From positions 1,550,001 to 1,614,000 of the forward strand of contig NZ_RFLV01000001.1 in the NCBI RefSeq assembly GCF_004920405.1: a DNA stretch of 64,000 nt. Direction: 5' to 3'. Positions 32,672-41,734 of the stretch are shown piece by piece. Source of the DNA: Pseudomonas leptonychotis. Lineage in GTDB: Bacteria; Pseudomonadota; Gammaproteobacteria; Pseudomonadales; Pseudomonadaceae. The notes below the pieces were generated by a model. That model did no database searches. It saw only the letters and a list, made by a program, of their open reading frames with translations, and was not told the DNA's origin. Position 1 is the stretch's first letter, and the number at the start of each line of letters is the position of its first letter. A program made the translations under genes and the position numbers.

Positions 32672-34029
32672 CGTCGGCTGTCCCTGCGTAATTGTGCAGG
32701 GGTGAAGTCTGACGGTTTCAGGGCAATATCAAACTGATTGGCGGGTTCTTCATTGGACAACACGCCGATGACATAGCGACCACCGATCAAGTCATATACC
32801 GCATCGCCCTTGGTCCAGATCAGCGGCTGGTCATACAGGTTGATCGTATAAGACTCACCGACCCGCCACAGGGTGTCGCGGTTGTCATAGTGATCGACCA
32901 CCAGGACCTGATAGCTGTCCTCATCGAAATACATATCCCGCTGCTTGTACTGATGACGCATGCCGGCTTTCAGCGTGGCCCGCACATGCCAGACACGGTG
33001 CAACTCGTAACGCAGCAAATCCGGGTTGATATGCCCGCGCTTGACGATGTCGCTGTACTTATTGCTCTTGGCCGCCAGGCGATAGCTGTTGTAAGGCACG
33101 AAGAGCTCTTTCTTGCCCATCAGTTGCCAGTCGTATTTGTCCGGCGCCCCGGAGAACATGTCGAAGTTGTCCGTGGTGCGCATGCCATCCGATGAAGTGC
33201 CGGGGGAGTCATAGGCCACGTTCGGGGCGCGGCGCACCCGGCGTTGGCCCGAAGCGTAGAGCCAGGCCAAACGCGGCTCTTTGACTTGGTTGACGGTCTC
33301 ATGCACCAGCAGCTCGGTGCCGGCCAGACGCGCAGGAGCCAGTACCGACTGGCGGAAGTAGAAGAGGATATTGCCGTCGCTCTGGCTCTGGTCGCCGGCC
33401 GCCTGGTTGAACAGGAACAGGTCTTCGATCTTGGTCATAAAGTAGTCACCACCGGCCTGGGGCACCGCCTGGGCGTAGTAGCGCTTTACGCTGTCACCGC
33501 GGTAGCGCACCAAGTGGTTCCACAGCACCTCCAGACCGGACTGCGGCACTGGAAATGGCGTGGCCAGCTTGAAATCGGCGATGCCGTTACCGTTTTCGAT
33601 CAGCTTGGCCGAGGTCGCATTGTGCTTGGCTGCGGCATACACCTTGTCCGGGTAGGACGCCGAGCGCCTAGTCGGATAAACGTTGAGTTTCCAGCTGTCG
33701 CTGAAGCGCGTCAGCATGGCCAACTGACCGGGGCTGAGTTGCTCGCGGTACTGCTGGGCATTGGCCGCGGTGATGCTGAACAGCGGTTGATCGGCAGCGT
33801 AAGGGTCACGGTAACCTTGCGCCGAGTCGAAGGCGCTGACGTCGCGGGCCAGGCCGCCGTCCCAGGCCGGGATGGTGCCGGCGGCATTGCCGGCTTTCTC
33901 GGCACCGATGGGGGTCAAGTCCTGGCCGAGGCGTGCGGCCTGGACGGCATCCACCTGGGCCTGAGCCAGCGCGCTGCTCAGCAACAAAGTGCCAAACAGA
34001 CTGGCGCGCAACAATCCTGAAGTCTTCAT
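32668..34029 (-). CDS. DUF1329 envelope protein
   Basis: A 453-residue exported protein with a signal peptide (LLRASLFGTLLLSSALAQA) and the DUF1329 layout: ARLGQDLTPIGAEKAGNAAGTIPAWDGGL at the mature N-terminus, and late blocks RHQYKQRDMYFDEDSYQVLVVDHYDNRDTLWRVGE. The fold is LolB/outer-membrane-lipoprotein-like and is thought to bind lipids. Together with DUF1302 it makes a widespread pair in proteobacteria linked to uptake or export of hydrophobic compounds. It starts 12 bases after the DUF1302 stop, in one operon. Confidence 0.88.
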   Translation of the reverse strand: MKTSGLLRASLFGTLLLSSALAQAQVDAVQAARLGQDLTPIGAEKAGNAAGTIPAWDGGLARDVSAFDSAQGYRDPYAADQPLFSITAANAQQYREQLSPGQLAMLTRFSDSWKLNVYPTRRSASYPDKVYAAAKHNATSAKLIENGNGIADFKLATPFPVPQSGLEVLWNHLVRYRGDSVKRYYAQAVPQAGGDYFMTKIEDLFLFNQAAGDQSQSDGNILFYFRQSVLAPARLAGTELLVHETVNQVKEPRLAWLYASGQRRVRRAPNVAYDSPGTSSDGMRTTDNFDMFSGAPDKYDWQLMGKKELFVPYNSYRLAAKSNKYSDIVKRGHINPDLLRYELHRVWHVRATLKAGMRHQYKQRDMYFDEDSYQVLVVDHYDNRDTLWRVGESYTINLYDQPLIWTKGDAVYDLIGGRYVIGVLSNEEPANQFDIALKPSDFTPAQLRRDSRR

Positions 34030-34041
34030 GGTGATCTCGTC

Positions 34042-35784
34042 CTAGAAACTGTATTTGATGTTGAAGCCGAGGTAGTCGCGGTCGCTGAGCTTGTTGGCCA
34101 AGCCGCCACCGCTGTAGCCAACATATTTGACGCCGACGGCCAGGGACTCCTGATAGATCGCATCGAGGCCCAGCGAGTAGCTTTTGCGCTCTTCCAACAG
34201 GCCATTGGTCAGCTGCGGTGCAACGCCGTTGATGCCGTACTGGTAACTGAGGCTGGGCACCAGATTGACCACGTTGAAGACGTTGCTGTAGGTCAGCGAC
34301 AGGCTGCTTTGCGCCCCCCAGGCACTGGACGTCGCGCCGTAGTAATCGACATCCGACTCCAGGCCCTGTACCCGGCTGCCGACCACCTCCGTCATCAGGG
34401 TGGCGGCGTTGGCCCCGAGCAGGTTGTTAAAGCTGTAGATACCCACCAGCGAGGCTTGCCACATGGCCTTCTCTTCGAAGCCATCGAGGCGCGTACCGAC
34501 CGGCAGGCCTGCCAGGTTGCCCAGCAATGCCGTCGGCAGGTATTCGCCCAAGCCGAGTGCAATCGGCGCATTGGGTCGGTAGCTCAGTTCACCAGCCACC
34601 GAAAGGCCATTGAGGAAGCTGTCACCGCCGATACTGGTGTTAAAGCTCAGGCCATAGAGGTGGCGCTTTTCCAGGTATTCGGCGTAGTAGCTGGAGCTGG
34701 TCCCAGACGGCAACGCGCCCACCACAGGCAACACCACCGGCTGGCCAACCGTCAAGCCGAGCATCGGCACGTTCATGTTGTAGCGCATGTAATAGAAGCC
34801 CAGCTCACTGTCATTCAGCTCCGGCACCATCCAACGCATGGCCACACCAAACTGCGCGGCATCATCGGCTTCTACATCCTTGCCCCGCGAGATATAGGTC
34901 GTCGGCAAGTAACCGCGCAGCAGGTCATTGGCGAAGCCTGGGCCCAGGCTATCGGCAAAGGCTTGAGCCTGTTCTGGGCTGTCAAAGGCTTGACCACCGA
35001 GCAACGGCTCCTGCAAAGGGGGCAGCATCAGGTAATTGCAACCACCACCGAGCACATCCAGGGTGGAGAAATAGGTGCCACAGGGGTCGATCTTGGTTTC
35101 GTCCCAGGCGCTGCCGGGTTGCCAGTAACCTTCGATGGACAGACCGTCGCTCAGCTCGAACGAGGCGTAGCCCATCAGGGTCGGCATATAGGCTTCTTTC
35201 AGCTCGGAGCCTGGGGCGCGCAGGGCATTGAGGTCGACCGGGTTGGTTGCGCCAATACCGTTCTGGTAGAACAGCCCTTCACCCCAATTGATCACCTGGC
35301 GCCCCAGGCGGACGTTGAGCGCACGGTCAGCCACGGTCCAGCTGCCGTAAACGAATGCATCCAGCAGGTCGACGCTGGAGCCGGCATCGTCCAGCCCCTT
35401 ATTGGAAATCTCGCGGTGGCGGCGATCATCGTCCTTCAGCTCAAAATCGTAGAAGCCGCGGGCGCGCAGAAAGATGCCGTAGTTGTCCTGAAAATTCAGG
35501 TCCATCTCGGTGACCACCTTGGTCACTTCTGAGAACAGCTCACCTTTCTTGTAGTTGAGATTGCCGTCATCGGAGTTGATCAGGCCGCTGTTATCGCCCC
35601 TGCCACCATTGGCGCGGGCGATCAGGCGACGATCCTGACTCTCCATGCGGTAATTCACCCCATAAGACAGGGTGGTATCCAACGACAGCGCCCAGTCTCC
35701 TGAGCGCGTCTGAAAGGCATCTGCCTGGCTGGCCGCCAGCAATGCCAAGCAACCTGCGGTCCATGCTGATCTCTGTGTCGCCAC
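34042..35784 (-). CDS. DUF1302 outer-membrane protein
   Basis: A 580-residue exported protein: signal peptide to about residue 22 (LALLAASQADA), then aromatic-rich alternating strands typical of a beta-barrel, with the family block DRALNVRLGRQVINWGEGLFYQNGIGATNPVDLNALRAPGSELKEA, and a C-terminal aromatic residue (NIKYSF), the outer-membrane insertion signal. GTG at 35784 is used, with AGGAG six bases before it. It is the first gene of the operon with DUF1329. A hydrophobic-substrate channel is the likely role, by family. Confidence 0.88.
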   Translation of the reverse strand: MATQRSAWTAGCLALLAASQADAFQTRSGDWALSLDTTLSYGVNYRMESQDRRLIARANGGRGDNSGLINSDDGNLNYKKGELFSEVTKVVTEMDLNFQDNYGIFLRARGFYDFELKDDDRRHREISNKGLDDAGSSVDLLDAFVYGSWTVADRALNVRLGRQVINWGEGLFYQNGIGATNPVDLNALRAPGSELKEAYMPTLMGYASFELSDGLSIEGYWQPGSAWDETKIDPCGTYFSTLDVLGGGCNYLMLPPLQEPLLGGQAFDSPEQAQAFADSLGPGFANDLLRGYLPTTYISRGKDVEADDAAQFGVAMRWMVPELNDSELGFYYMRYNMNVPMLGLTVGQPVVLPVVGALPSGTSSSYYAEYLEKRHLYGLSFNTSIGGDSFLNGLSVAGELSYRPNAPIALGLGEYLPTALLGNLAGLPVGTRLDGFEEKAMWQASLVGIYSFNNLLGANAATLMTEVVGSRVQGLESDVDYYGATSSAWGAQSSLSLTYSNVFNVVNLVPSLSYQYGINGVAPQLTNGLLEERKSYSLGLDAIYQESLAVGVKYVGYSGGGLANKLSDRDYLGFNIKYSF

Positions 35785-35808
35785 GACGATCTCCTGCTGT
35801 ATTGTTTT

Positions 35809-35836
35809 TATCGGAACCGGAACATCGGTTCCGATA
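35809..35836. promoter_or_regulatory. 28-bp palindrome upstream of the DUF1302-DUF1329 operon
   Basis: TATCGGAACC (35809-35818) and its exact complement GGTTCCGATA (35827-35836) flank an eight-base spacer. It lies 24 bases before the DUF1302 start. Size and symmetry fit a TetR-type or similar dimeric repressor site. Confidence 0.65.
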
Positions 35837-36060
35837 AAGTAGTACCAACGTCTTGTCTTGGCAAGCTCACAAAAGATTTTTCTTCTCGTCGATAGCCGGC
35901 GCTAGACCGATCGCCGCGCTACAGCAGGCAGATTTCTTGACTTGGCCAACTTGACGGAATCGGAATTCAGGTTTCTATTTACGTTGCGAATGCAGGGAAT
36001 CACTTATTACCGTCAGGAGGACGCCTCGATAAAAAACCAATAAGAAACTGGAGACAGCAC
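35837..36060. other. Divergent promoter region, DUF1302 / PHA depolymerase
   Basis: 224 bases between the palindrome and the depolymerase ATG. It should hold the depolymerase promoter. GGAG lies ten bases before the ATG at 36061. No other signal was found. Confidence 0.45.
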
Positions 36061-36918
36061 ATGTTTACTGCCAAGCAAAATGTGCGTCGACTGGGCCTGA
36101 TCGCCCTGTTGACGTGTCTGTTTACAAGCCCCAGTTGGGCCGACTCACCCTGCAGCGAGCGCAAGAAGACCCTGTTGCTGCCCGGCAAGATCAGCTGCAG
36201 CCACCAATCGACCTGGATCAATTCTGGCGTTCTGGCGACCCGTAAAGTGATCTACCAACACCCAGCGGGTACCCCGCCGCCGGGAGGTTGGCCAGTGGTG
36301 GTGTTCTATCAAGGTTCGTTCTTTGCGCTGGATAATTTCGTTTATTACAGCAATGCCTGGCTGGGCAAGCTGTACAACGAAGGCAAGACCATCAAGACCC
36401 TGCTAGACAACGGCTACGCGGTGATTGCCCCCAGCGCACCGGCCGATTTGTTCTGGCACACCAATATCCCCGGTCTGTCAGGTGAGCTATATGAAACCAG
36501 TACTGACTTCACCTTCCTCAGCAACCTGTTCCAGGCCATCGACAATGGTCATTTCGGCCCCTTGAACGGCCAGCGTAAGTACGCCACCGGCATCTCCAGC
36601 GGCGGCTATAACACCAGTCGCATGGCCGTCAGCTTCCCCGGCCAATTCAAGGCCCTGGTGGTTCACTCCGGCTCCTACGCGACCTGCAGTGGGCCTATCT
36701 GCTCGGTACCGAACACCCTGCCAGCCGATCATCCACCGACCTACTTCATCCACGGTTTTGTCGATGCCGTGGTGCCTTGGTGGAGTATGGATATGTACTA
36801 CGACCGCCTGCTCTATCAGGGCATTCCCACGGGTCGTTACACCCAAGCACTGGGCCAGCATGAATGGTTCGATGCCTCGCCGGGCAAGACCCTGGCCTGG
36901 TTTAACGCCTATCCCTGA
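36061..36918 (+). CDS. phaZ: Extracellular medium-chain-length PHA depolymerase
   Basis: A 285-residue secreted esterase with signal peptide (LGLIALLTCLFTSPSWA). The lipase box is the unusual GISSG (nucleophile S179), in YATGISSGGYNTSRMAVSFPGQF, which matches the known I-S-S-G box of extracellular medium-chain-length PHA depolymerases of Pseudomonas (PhaZ of strain GK13). The acid is probably D in HGFVDAVVPWWS and the histidine the one in LGQHEWFD. It degrades released storage polyester outside the cell. The intracellular PhaZ of the phaC1ZC2D cluster is a different protein. Confidence 0.85.
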   Translation: MFTAKQNVRRLGLIALLTCLFTSPSWADSPCSERKKTLLLPGKISCSHQSTWINSGVLATRKVIYQHPAGTPPPGGWPVVVFYQGSFFALDNFVYYSNAWLGKLYNEGKTIKTLLDNGYAVIAPSAPADLFWHTNIPGLSGELYETSTDFTFLSNLFQAIDNGHFGPLNGQRKYATGISSGGYNTSRMAVSFPGQFKALVVHSGSYATCSGPICSVPNTLPADHPPTYFIHGFVDAVVPWWSMDMYYDRLLYQGIPTGRYTQALGQHEWFDASPGKTLAWFNAYP

Positions 36919-36929
36919 CCACTCAACAT

Positions 36930-36953
36930 GCGGCCGGGTAGAAGCCCGGCCGC
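36930..36953. terminator. Strong GC hairpin after phaZ
   Basis: GCGGCCGGG (36930-36938) and CCCGGCCGC (36945-36953) pair exactly with a six-base loop, 11 bases past the stop. There is no T tract, and a gene starts 16 bases later, so it may lower read-through or protect the upstream mRNA. Confidence 0.55.
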
Positions 36954-36969
36954 ACCTTAGGACACCTCA

Positions 36970-37758
36970 ATGAATCATTCATACCTGCGCCAGCTTTGCG
37001 CGCTGGCAATTTTTCTCGCTTGCCTCAACAGCTACGCAGCAACCACACAACCGACCATGGCGCTGCAGCAGATACGCCTCGACCTTAGCGGTTCAATGGG
37101 CGACTTCTATCTGCTGTACGGGGTCGACAACGACCCGGCACACCTGGCATCAGTGCAGCAACGCATCATCCAGACAGATCAACTGCTTCACCAACTGGAT
37201 GCTCCCGCTGATGGCGACGGGCTCAATACTTTGCTGCTATTACGTGAACAGTGGCCCGCCTACCGTGCGCTGCTACAAGAACTGGCGAGCAGCCTGCAGC
37301 AACAGCTCAGCCCAAGCGGTGGGTCGATTGCCGAACTGATTCAGTTAAATCGCCTGCTGACGAGCCTTAGCGACAGTTTGGACGTCTATTACCAGCAGCC
37401 AGATCTAATGACGACACGCAGTCGGGTGCTGGCCATGCAGCTGCAAACCCTTACCACCGATTACCTAGCCCATAGCGTGGGAGCCAATGCCCTCGGCGGG
37501 GATAACCCGGCGCTGGATGTGCAGAGCAAAGTCTTTAGCGAGGGCCTGCAGCAACTGCGGCAAAAGTATAAAGACGGCGAGGCGCAGGCGTTGCTGCACA
37601 GCATTGAACGCAGATGGCGCTATATCGAACCGTCGCTGCGGTATTACCAAAAGGACAATATCCCCACCCTGGTCAATCGCTACAGCCGACAGATCATCGT
37701 CGACCTGGAGCAGCTGCCCACGCTGGCTCAACCGGCCCAAGAGGCCCTACTGCAATAA
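36970..37758 (+). CDS. Secreted helical protein of unknown function
   Basis: A 262-residue protein with a signal peptide (LCALAIFLACLNSYAA) and a fully helical, Leu/Gln-rich mature part (QRIIQTDQLLHQLDAPADGDGLNTLLLLREQWPAYRALLQELASSL), recalling sensor domains of the PilJ/type-IV-pilus type, but without any transmembrane or output domain. AGGACACCTCA precedes the ATG. It lies 51 bases downstream of phaZ and may be co-transcribed with it. Confidence 0.65.
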   Translation: MNHSYLRQLCALAIFLACLNSYAATTQPTMALQQIRLDLSGSMGDFYLLYGVDNDPAHLASVQQRIIQTDQLLHQLDAPADGDGLNTLLLLREQWPAYRALLQELASSLQQQLSPSGGSIAELIQLNRLLTSLSDSLDVYYQQPDLMTTRSRVLAMQLQTLTTDYLAHSVGANALGGDNPALDVQSKVFSEGLQQLRQKYKDGEAQALLHSIERRWRYIEPSLRYYQKDNIPTLVNRYSRQIIVDLEQLPTLAQPAQEALLQ

Positions 37759-37772
37759 CCGGCAAAGTGGCC

Positions 37773-38735
37773 TCACAGCAAGCACTGGGCAAACTCCACC
37801 TGCAATGCGGCGATGTCCTGCGCTTCGTTAAAGATCAGCTCCAGCCGCGAGTCCGTGCGCCATTCGCTGTTTTGCCAATGCAACGCCTGACCGTTCAGGG
37901 CGTTGGCGGATAGCCAGCCGGCGTTGGAGTGCAGCACCAGCTTGGCGCGGCGCCAAGACAGGTTGCTCAGCCACTGCTGCACGCGCATCAGCTCAAACTG
38001 CTGGCTGGGGTGCCAGCGCCAACCGATGCTCCAGCCTTCGGCCTGTTGCTGAACCTGGCAGATTGGCTCGCTCGGGCTGCGCCACAGCAGCGGCAATGCC
38101 TTAGCGGCGGGCGGCAAATCATCCAAGGTGCTGCCCGCCTGGGCCTGAGCATTAACGCCGGGTAATTGCGCCAGCGGCAGTACGCCTTGGCTCGTCCAAT
38201 ACAGCGGCCGCGCCGGCAGCTGCGCTTGGATTCGCGCTTTTGCGGCCTGATCGAGCCCTTCAGCCTTGTTCAGCACTAATAAGCCGGCGCGACCAAGCGT
38301 CGCCTGTTGGCTATCGGGCAGCGTCTCACCTGCGGCCAGGGCCTGGGCGTCCAGCACCAGCAGCGGTTCCTGCACCGTCAGCACCCCAGCCCAGGGCGCT
38401 TCGCGCAGTTGCTCCAGTAATTGCAAGGGATGACCCAGGCCAGATGGCTCGATCAAGAGTCGATCCGGCCTGGCCTGACGTAATAGACGACTTAGCCCGA
38501 CCTGAAACGGCACGCCGTTGACGCAGCACAGGCAACCACCGGCCACTTCGCCGAGAGCCACGCCATCGTCATCAGTGGTCAGCAGCGCGGCATCCAGACC
38601 AATCAAGCCAAATTCGTTGATCAACACCGCCCAGCGTTCGGTCGGCGGGCGCTGCGCCAGCAAATTACGGATCAAGCTGGTCTTGCCCGCACCAAGCGGC
38701 CCGGCAATCACATGGGTGGGGATATTTTTCAGCAT
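37773..38735 (-). CDS. CobW/COG0523 GTPase
   Basis: A 320-residue P-loop GTPase of the COG0523 metallochaperone family: Walker A GPLGAGKTSL, switch II-region metal motif GGCLCC, NKAE base motif, and a CobW C-terminal region (LELIFNEAQ). The C-x-C-C-type motif binds zinc in studied members. The start is ATG at 38735; a GTG at 38750 would add five residues. It lies at the edge of the zinc-starvation island and is distinct from the larger COG0523 protein at 40013. No Zur box is seen in its upstream gap. Confidence 0.88.
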   Translation of the reverse strand: MLKNIPTHVIAGPLGAGKTSLIRNLLAQRPPTERWAVLINEFGLIGLDAALLTTDDDGVALGEVAGGCLCCVNGVPFQVGLSRLLRQARPDRLLIEPSGLGHPLQLLEQLREAPWAGVLTVQEPLLVLDAQALAAGETLPDSQQATLGRAGLLVLNKAEGLDQAAKARIQAQLPARPLYWTSQGVLPLAQLPGVNAQAQAGSTLDDLPPAAKALPLLWRSPSEPICQVQQQAEGWSIGWRWHPSQQFELMRVQQWLSNLSWRRAKLVLHSNAGWLSANALNGQALHWQNSEWRTDSRLELIFNEAQDIAALQVEFAQCLL

Positions 38736-38877
38736 GATCGGCGTTTGCACTGTCTATCAGAGAGAAGAATTTGGCTGCCGCCATTCTAGCGGCGCCTGTG
38801 TGCGATCCCAACGTAGCCCGCAGACTGATTAAACCCTGCATGCTAGAGTCGCCGGCATATTTTTCGAGGGTCAATTG

Positions 38878-39231
38878 ATGCGCGCTTTTCTGCTGCTGAG
38901 CCTGTTTGCACTGTCCGGCCAGGCCTGGGGCGAAGCCTGCGTGGTGCATAGCCAGGCCGAGCGCCTGGATGTGAAGGTCTGCCAGCAGAACCGCAGCATC
39001 CCGCCCAACCTGTTTCGCACCGGCTTCTGCAAGCCGCAGCTGCAAGGCCAGAAGGTCGCGGTGGAGTTTGTGGAGCAATGCCCGACGGGGTCCTTTGGCG
39101 TTTGCCGCAATGCCACCGTTGGCGGCACGCCCTACCAACAGGATGTGCATTACTACGGCGTGGCCAGTGATGCCACCTACCTCAAACCCTTCTGCGAGAA
39201 ACAGAGCAGAGGGGTGTGGATGGCGCGCTAA
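38878..39231 (+). CDS. Small secreted cysteine-rich protein
   Basis: A 117-residue exported protein: signal peptide (MRAFLLLSLFALSGQAWG), then six cysteines in a 97-residue mature part (ACVV, VCQQ, FCKP, QCPT, VCRN, FCEK), enough for three disulfides. Similar proteins in pseudomonads are sometimes annotated as NADH:ubiquinone oxidoreductase, a name I do not support. GAGGG lies before the ATG at 38878. It diverges from the CobW gene. Confidence 0.72.
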   Translation: MRAFLLLSLFALSGQAWGEACVVHSQAERLDVKVCQQNRSIPPNLFRTGFCKPQLQGQKVAVEFVEQCPTGSFGVCRNATVGGTPYQQDVHYYGVASDATYLKPFCEKQSRGVWMAR

Positions 39232-39368
39232 ATAAGCTTCATCAAAGCGTCATCACTCCTATGGTTTAGTGGCCCTATACCTCACCCCTGCATGCCGGCT
39301 CACGCCCCGACATGCTTTTCTGGTGCTTAGGGCTGCCATAATCTGCAGCCTATTTTTTTGCCTGCAAT

Positions 39369-40013
39369 TCAGGCCAACCAATCCAGCGTCAGCAACAAGC
39401 GCCGCTCACCAGCTGGTGGTTGCGGCGAGCGGTGGATCAAGCCGCCGCCCTCGTTGCCGATCCATTTTTCGCCCTTGGCCAGCAGCACATGCCCACTCGT
39501 AGCGCGCTGGATCAGCGTGGCGTCACTGGGCTCGGCGACCGGATCACCGAGGCGCCGGCGTGCCATCACGCCTTCTTCCAGCCACTCACTGCCTACCCCG
39601 GCGTAGCTGGTGATCAGCCGCACCGGTACATGGTCGACATGAAAGCGCGGGCACATGGCCTTGTCGAGAATGCGCAGGCGCAGGCCGATGCGTTTGGCGT
39701 CGAACAGGCAAGCAAAGGCGCTGACCAGCCAGCTGACGTCCTGCACAAAAGCCGCCTGGCCCGGCAGATCGCTGTAGCCATCGACCAAGCCACTGAGGTT
39801 CGGCGTGCTCTCCGGGTTGGCCAGCTCCAGCACGATGGAGTGCCCCAGCGACGAGCCTTCGGCCAACAAGGCGCTGGCGAAATCACTGATTTGCGTCGGC
39901 AACTGGCGCTGCCAAACCGCCAGATTGATCTCTTCACGCAGCACCTCACTGAGCACTTCAATCTGCTCGCTGCGTACCTGCTGCAACGGCTGACGCAACA
40001 CAGGCGCCAGCAT
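39369..40013 (-). CDS. DUF1826 protein, possible Fe(II)/2-oxoglutarate oxygenase fold
   Basis: A 214-residue soluble protein of the DUF1826 family. It contains CPRFHVDHVPVRLITSYAGVGSEWLEE and, later, LLAKGEKWIGNEGGGLIHRSP with RRLLLTLDW. H125-x-D127, H194 and R204 or R205 are arranged like the metal and 2-oxoglutarate ligands of prolyl-hydroxylase-type enzymes; this reading is inferred and no activity is known. The start codon overlaps the stop of the COG0523 gene (TGATG), so the two are translated together, in an operon led by dksA2 downstream of the Zur box. Confidence 0.85.
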   Translation of the reverse strand: MLAPVLRQPLQQVRSEQIEVLSEVLREEINLAVWQRQLPTQISDFASALLAEGSSLGHSIVLELANPESTPNLSGLVDGYSDLPGQAAFVQDVSWLVSAFACLFDAKRIGLRLRILDKAMCPRFHVDHVPVRLITSYAGVGSEWLEEGVMARRRLGDPVAEPSDATLIQRATSGHVLLAKGEKWIGNEGGGLIHRSPQPPAGERRLLLTLDWLA

Positions 40014-41218
40014 CAGGCCGCCTCCTCATGCCAAGGGCCGAACGGGTCAGGCAGCGCCCGCCAGGCGTCCGCGCCCAAATCCATTTCCGCATCGGTCAGC
40101 AGGCAGGCATCCAGCTCTGCGGTCAACTGAGTGAAGTCGATGTTCTGGCCGATAAACACCAGCTCCTGGCGGCAGTCGCCGGTCTGCGCTTGCCAGTTTT
40201 TCATAATCGACTGCAGCCCTTCATCGTCCTGCGGCCACTGGTCTTTCGGGACAAAACGCCACCAACGCCCGGCAAAACCATGACGCATCAGGCCACCGGC
40301 CTGCGACCAGCTGCCGGCCTCCTGGTACTTGCTGGCTAACCAGAAAAAGCCCTTGCTGCGCAGCAGGCGGCCATTGCTCCACTCGCGGTTGATAAAGTTG
40401 AAGAACCGCTCGGGATGCAGCGGCTTGCGCGCACGGTAGGCGCTGGAAGCGATGCCGTATTCCTCGGTTTCCGGCACATGCTCACCGCGCAGCTCTTTAA
40501 GCCAGCCGGGCGCCTGGGCAGCACGTTCGAAGTCGAAGCGACCGGTATTGAGGATCTTGTCTAGCGGCACCGCGCCCATGGCCATCGGCACAATTTCGGC
40601 GTGGGTATTCAAGCCCTTGAGGATAGCCATCAGCTCTTCGCGCTCGACACTGCTGATCAGGTCGATCTTACTGATTAGCAGTACATCGGCGAATTCCACC
40701 TGCTCGATCAGCAGGTCGGTGATTGAGCGCTCATCTTCGTCGCCCAAGGTTTCGCCACGGCTGGCCAGGCTCTCGGCCTCATGGAAATCACGCAGAAAGT
40801 TCACCCCGTCGACCACCGTCACCATGCAGTCCAGGCGCGCCACATCGGCCAGGCTCTGGCCATCCTCACCACGGAAGGTAAAGGTCTCAGCCACTGGCAG
40901 CGGCTCGGAAATGCCGGTGGACTCGATCAGCAAATAATCGAAACGGCCATCGCGAGCCAGGCGACCAACTTCTTCCAGCAAATCCTCACGCAAGGTGCAG
41001 CAGATGCAGCCGTTGCTCATCTCCACAAGCTTTTCTTCGGCGCGGTTCAAGCTGACATCACGCTGAACTTCGCTGCCATCGATATTGATCTCGCTCATAT
41101 CGTTGACGATCACCGCTACTTTCAAGCCTTGGCGGTTTTTCAGAATGGCATTGAGCAAGGTGCTTTTACCGGCCCCGAGAAAGCCGGACAACACGGTGAC
41201 GGGAAGACGATTGGTCAT
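40013..41218 (-). CDS. COG0523 zinc-related GTPase (ZigA-like)
   Basis: A 401-residue GTPase with G-x-x-GAGKST ([13 protein letters not shown], 11-23), the metal motif [12 protein letters not shown] (C71, C73, C74), [14 protein letters not shown] and a long CobW C-terminal domain ending near FGPWHEEAA. In pseudomonads and Acinetobacter such proteins (for example ZigA) are Zur-regulated and proposed to deliver zinc under starvation. ATG at 41218 follows GGAG in the dksA2-COG0523 gap of 14 bases. The longer frame to 41296 overlaps dksA2 and is rejected. Confidence 0.92.
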   Translation of the reverse strand: MTNRLPVTVLSGFLGAGKSTLLNAILKNRQGLKVAVIVNDMSEINIDGSEVQRDVSLNRAEEKLVEMSNGCICCTLREDLLEEVGRLARDGRFDYLLIESTGISEPLPVAETFTFRGEDGQSLADVARLDCMVTVVDGVNFLRDFHEAESLASRGETLGDEDERSITDLLIEQVEFADVLLISKIDLISSVEREELMAILKGLNTHAEIVPMAMGAVPLDKILNTGRFDFERAAQAPGWLKELRGEHVPETEEYGIASSAYRARKPLHPERFFNFINREWSNGRLLRSKGFFWLASKYQEAGSWSQAGGLMRHGFAGRWWRFVPKDQWPQDDEGLQSIMKNWQAQTGDCRQELVFIGQNIDFTQLTAELDACLLTDAEMDLGADAWRALPDPFGPWHEEAA

Positions 41219-41232
41219 GGTTTCAGGCTCCA

Positions 41233-41658
41233 TCATTGGTCGGTGTGACGCAGGTGTTTTTCCCGCTGTTCCTGGTGTTCTTTGGCTTCGATGCACAGGC
41301 TCGCGGTGGGCCGCAGCAGTAAGCGCTTGAGGCCAATCGGTTCACCGGTTTCGCGGCACCAGCCGTATTCGCCACGAGCCAGGCGGTCGAGGGCTTCGTC
41401 GATCTTGTCGAGTAGCTTTTTTTCTCGCTCCAATAGGCGTAGCTGCCATTGGCGACGCTCTTCGGCGCTACCAATGTCGGCGGGATCGCTGCTGGTTTCG
41501 CGCTCGCGCAAGCCTTCGAACTCGTCAGCAATGCGCGTTTGCAGTTCGCCGCGCTGGTTGAGAAGCAGCGTGCGGAAGAACTGCTGCTGCGCGGTGTTCA
41601 TATAGTCATCCGCCGGCTGGGCGAGCAGCTCGGCGTGGGTGAGCGGCATTTCGATCAT
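41233..41658 (-). CDS. dksA2: DksA2, zinc-finger-deficient DksA paralog
   Basis: A 141-residue DksA-type RNA polymerase secondary-channel regulator that acts with ppGpp. The coiled-coil part carries [44 protein letters not shown]. The four-cysteine zinc finger of DksA is reduced to C101 and C122; the partners are T104 and A125, so it should not need zinc. This is the known character of Pseudomonas DksA2, which replaces DksA during zinc starvation. The gene is the first in its operon, 30 bases from a Zur box, which covers its promoter. The longer upstream frame to 41904 runs into folE2 and is rejected. Confidence 0.93.
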   Translation of the reverse strand: MIEMPLTHAELLAQPADDYMNTAQQQFFRTLLLNQRGELQTRIADEFEGLRERETSSDPADIGSAEERRQWQLRLLEREKKLLDKIDEALDRLARGEYGWCRETGEPIGLKRLLLRPTASLCIEAKEHQEQREKHLRHTDQ

Positions 41659-41688
41659 TGTCAGGATTCGCTGGTTTTGTAATTTACT

Positions 41689-41703
41689 TGTTATAACATA
41701 ACA
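41689..41703. promoter_or_regulatory. Zur box between dksA2 and folE2
   Basis: TGTTATAACATAACA, a six-base inverted repeat TGTTAT/ATAACA, differs from the 15-base core of the gammaproteobacterial Zur consensus TGTTATANTATAACA at one position. It is the only such site I find in the island and lies midway between the two divergent operons, 30 bases from dksA2 and 31 from folE2, so one Zur dimer set could repress both. Confidence 0.88.
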
Positions 41704-41734
41704 TTTAAATCCATAACCGAGCGGCAGATTTCTG

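Noticed and set aside
34309..35532. A 407-codon open frame on the plus strand
   Set aside because: Antisense to the DUF1302 gene; no start signal and no recognisable protein.
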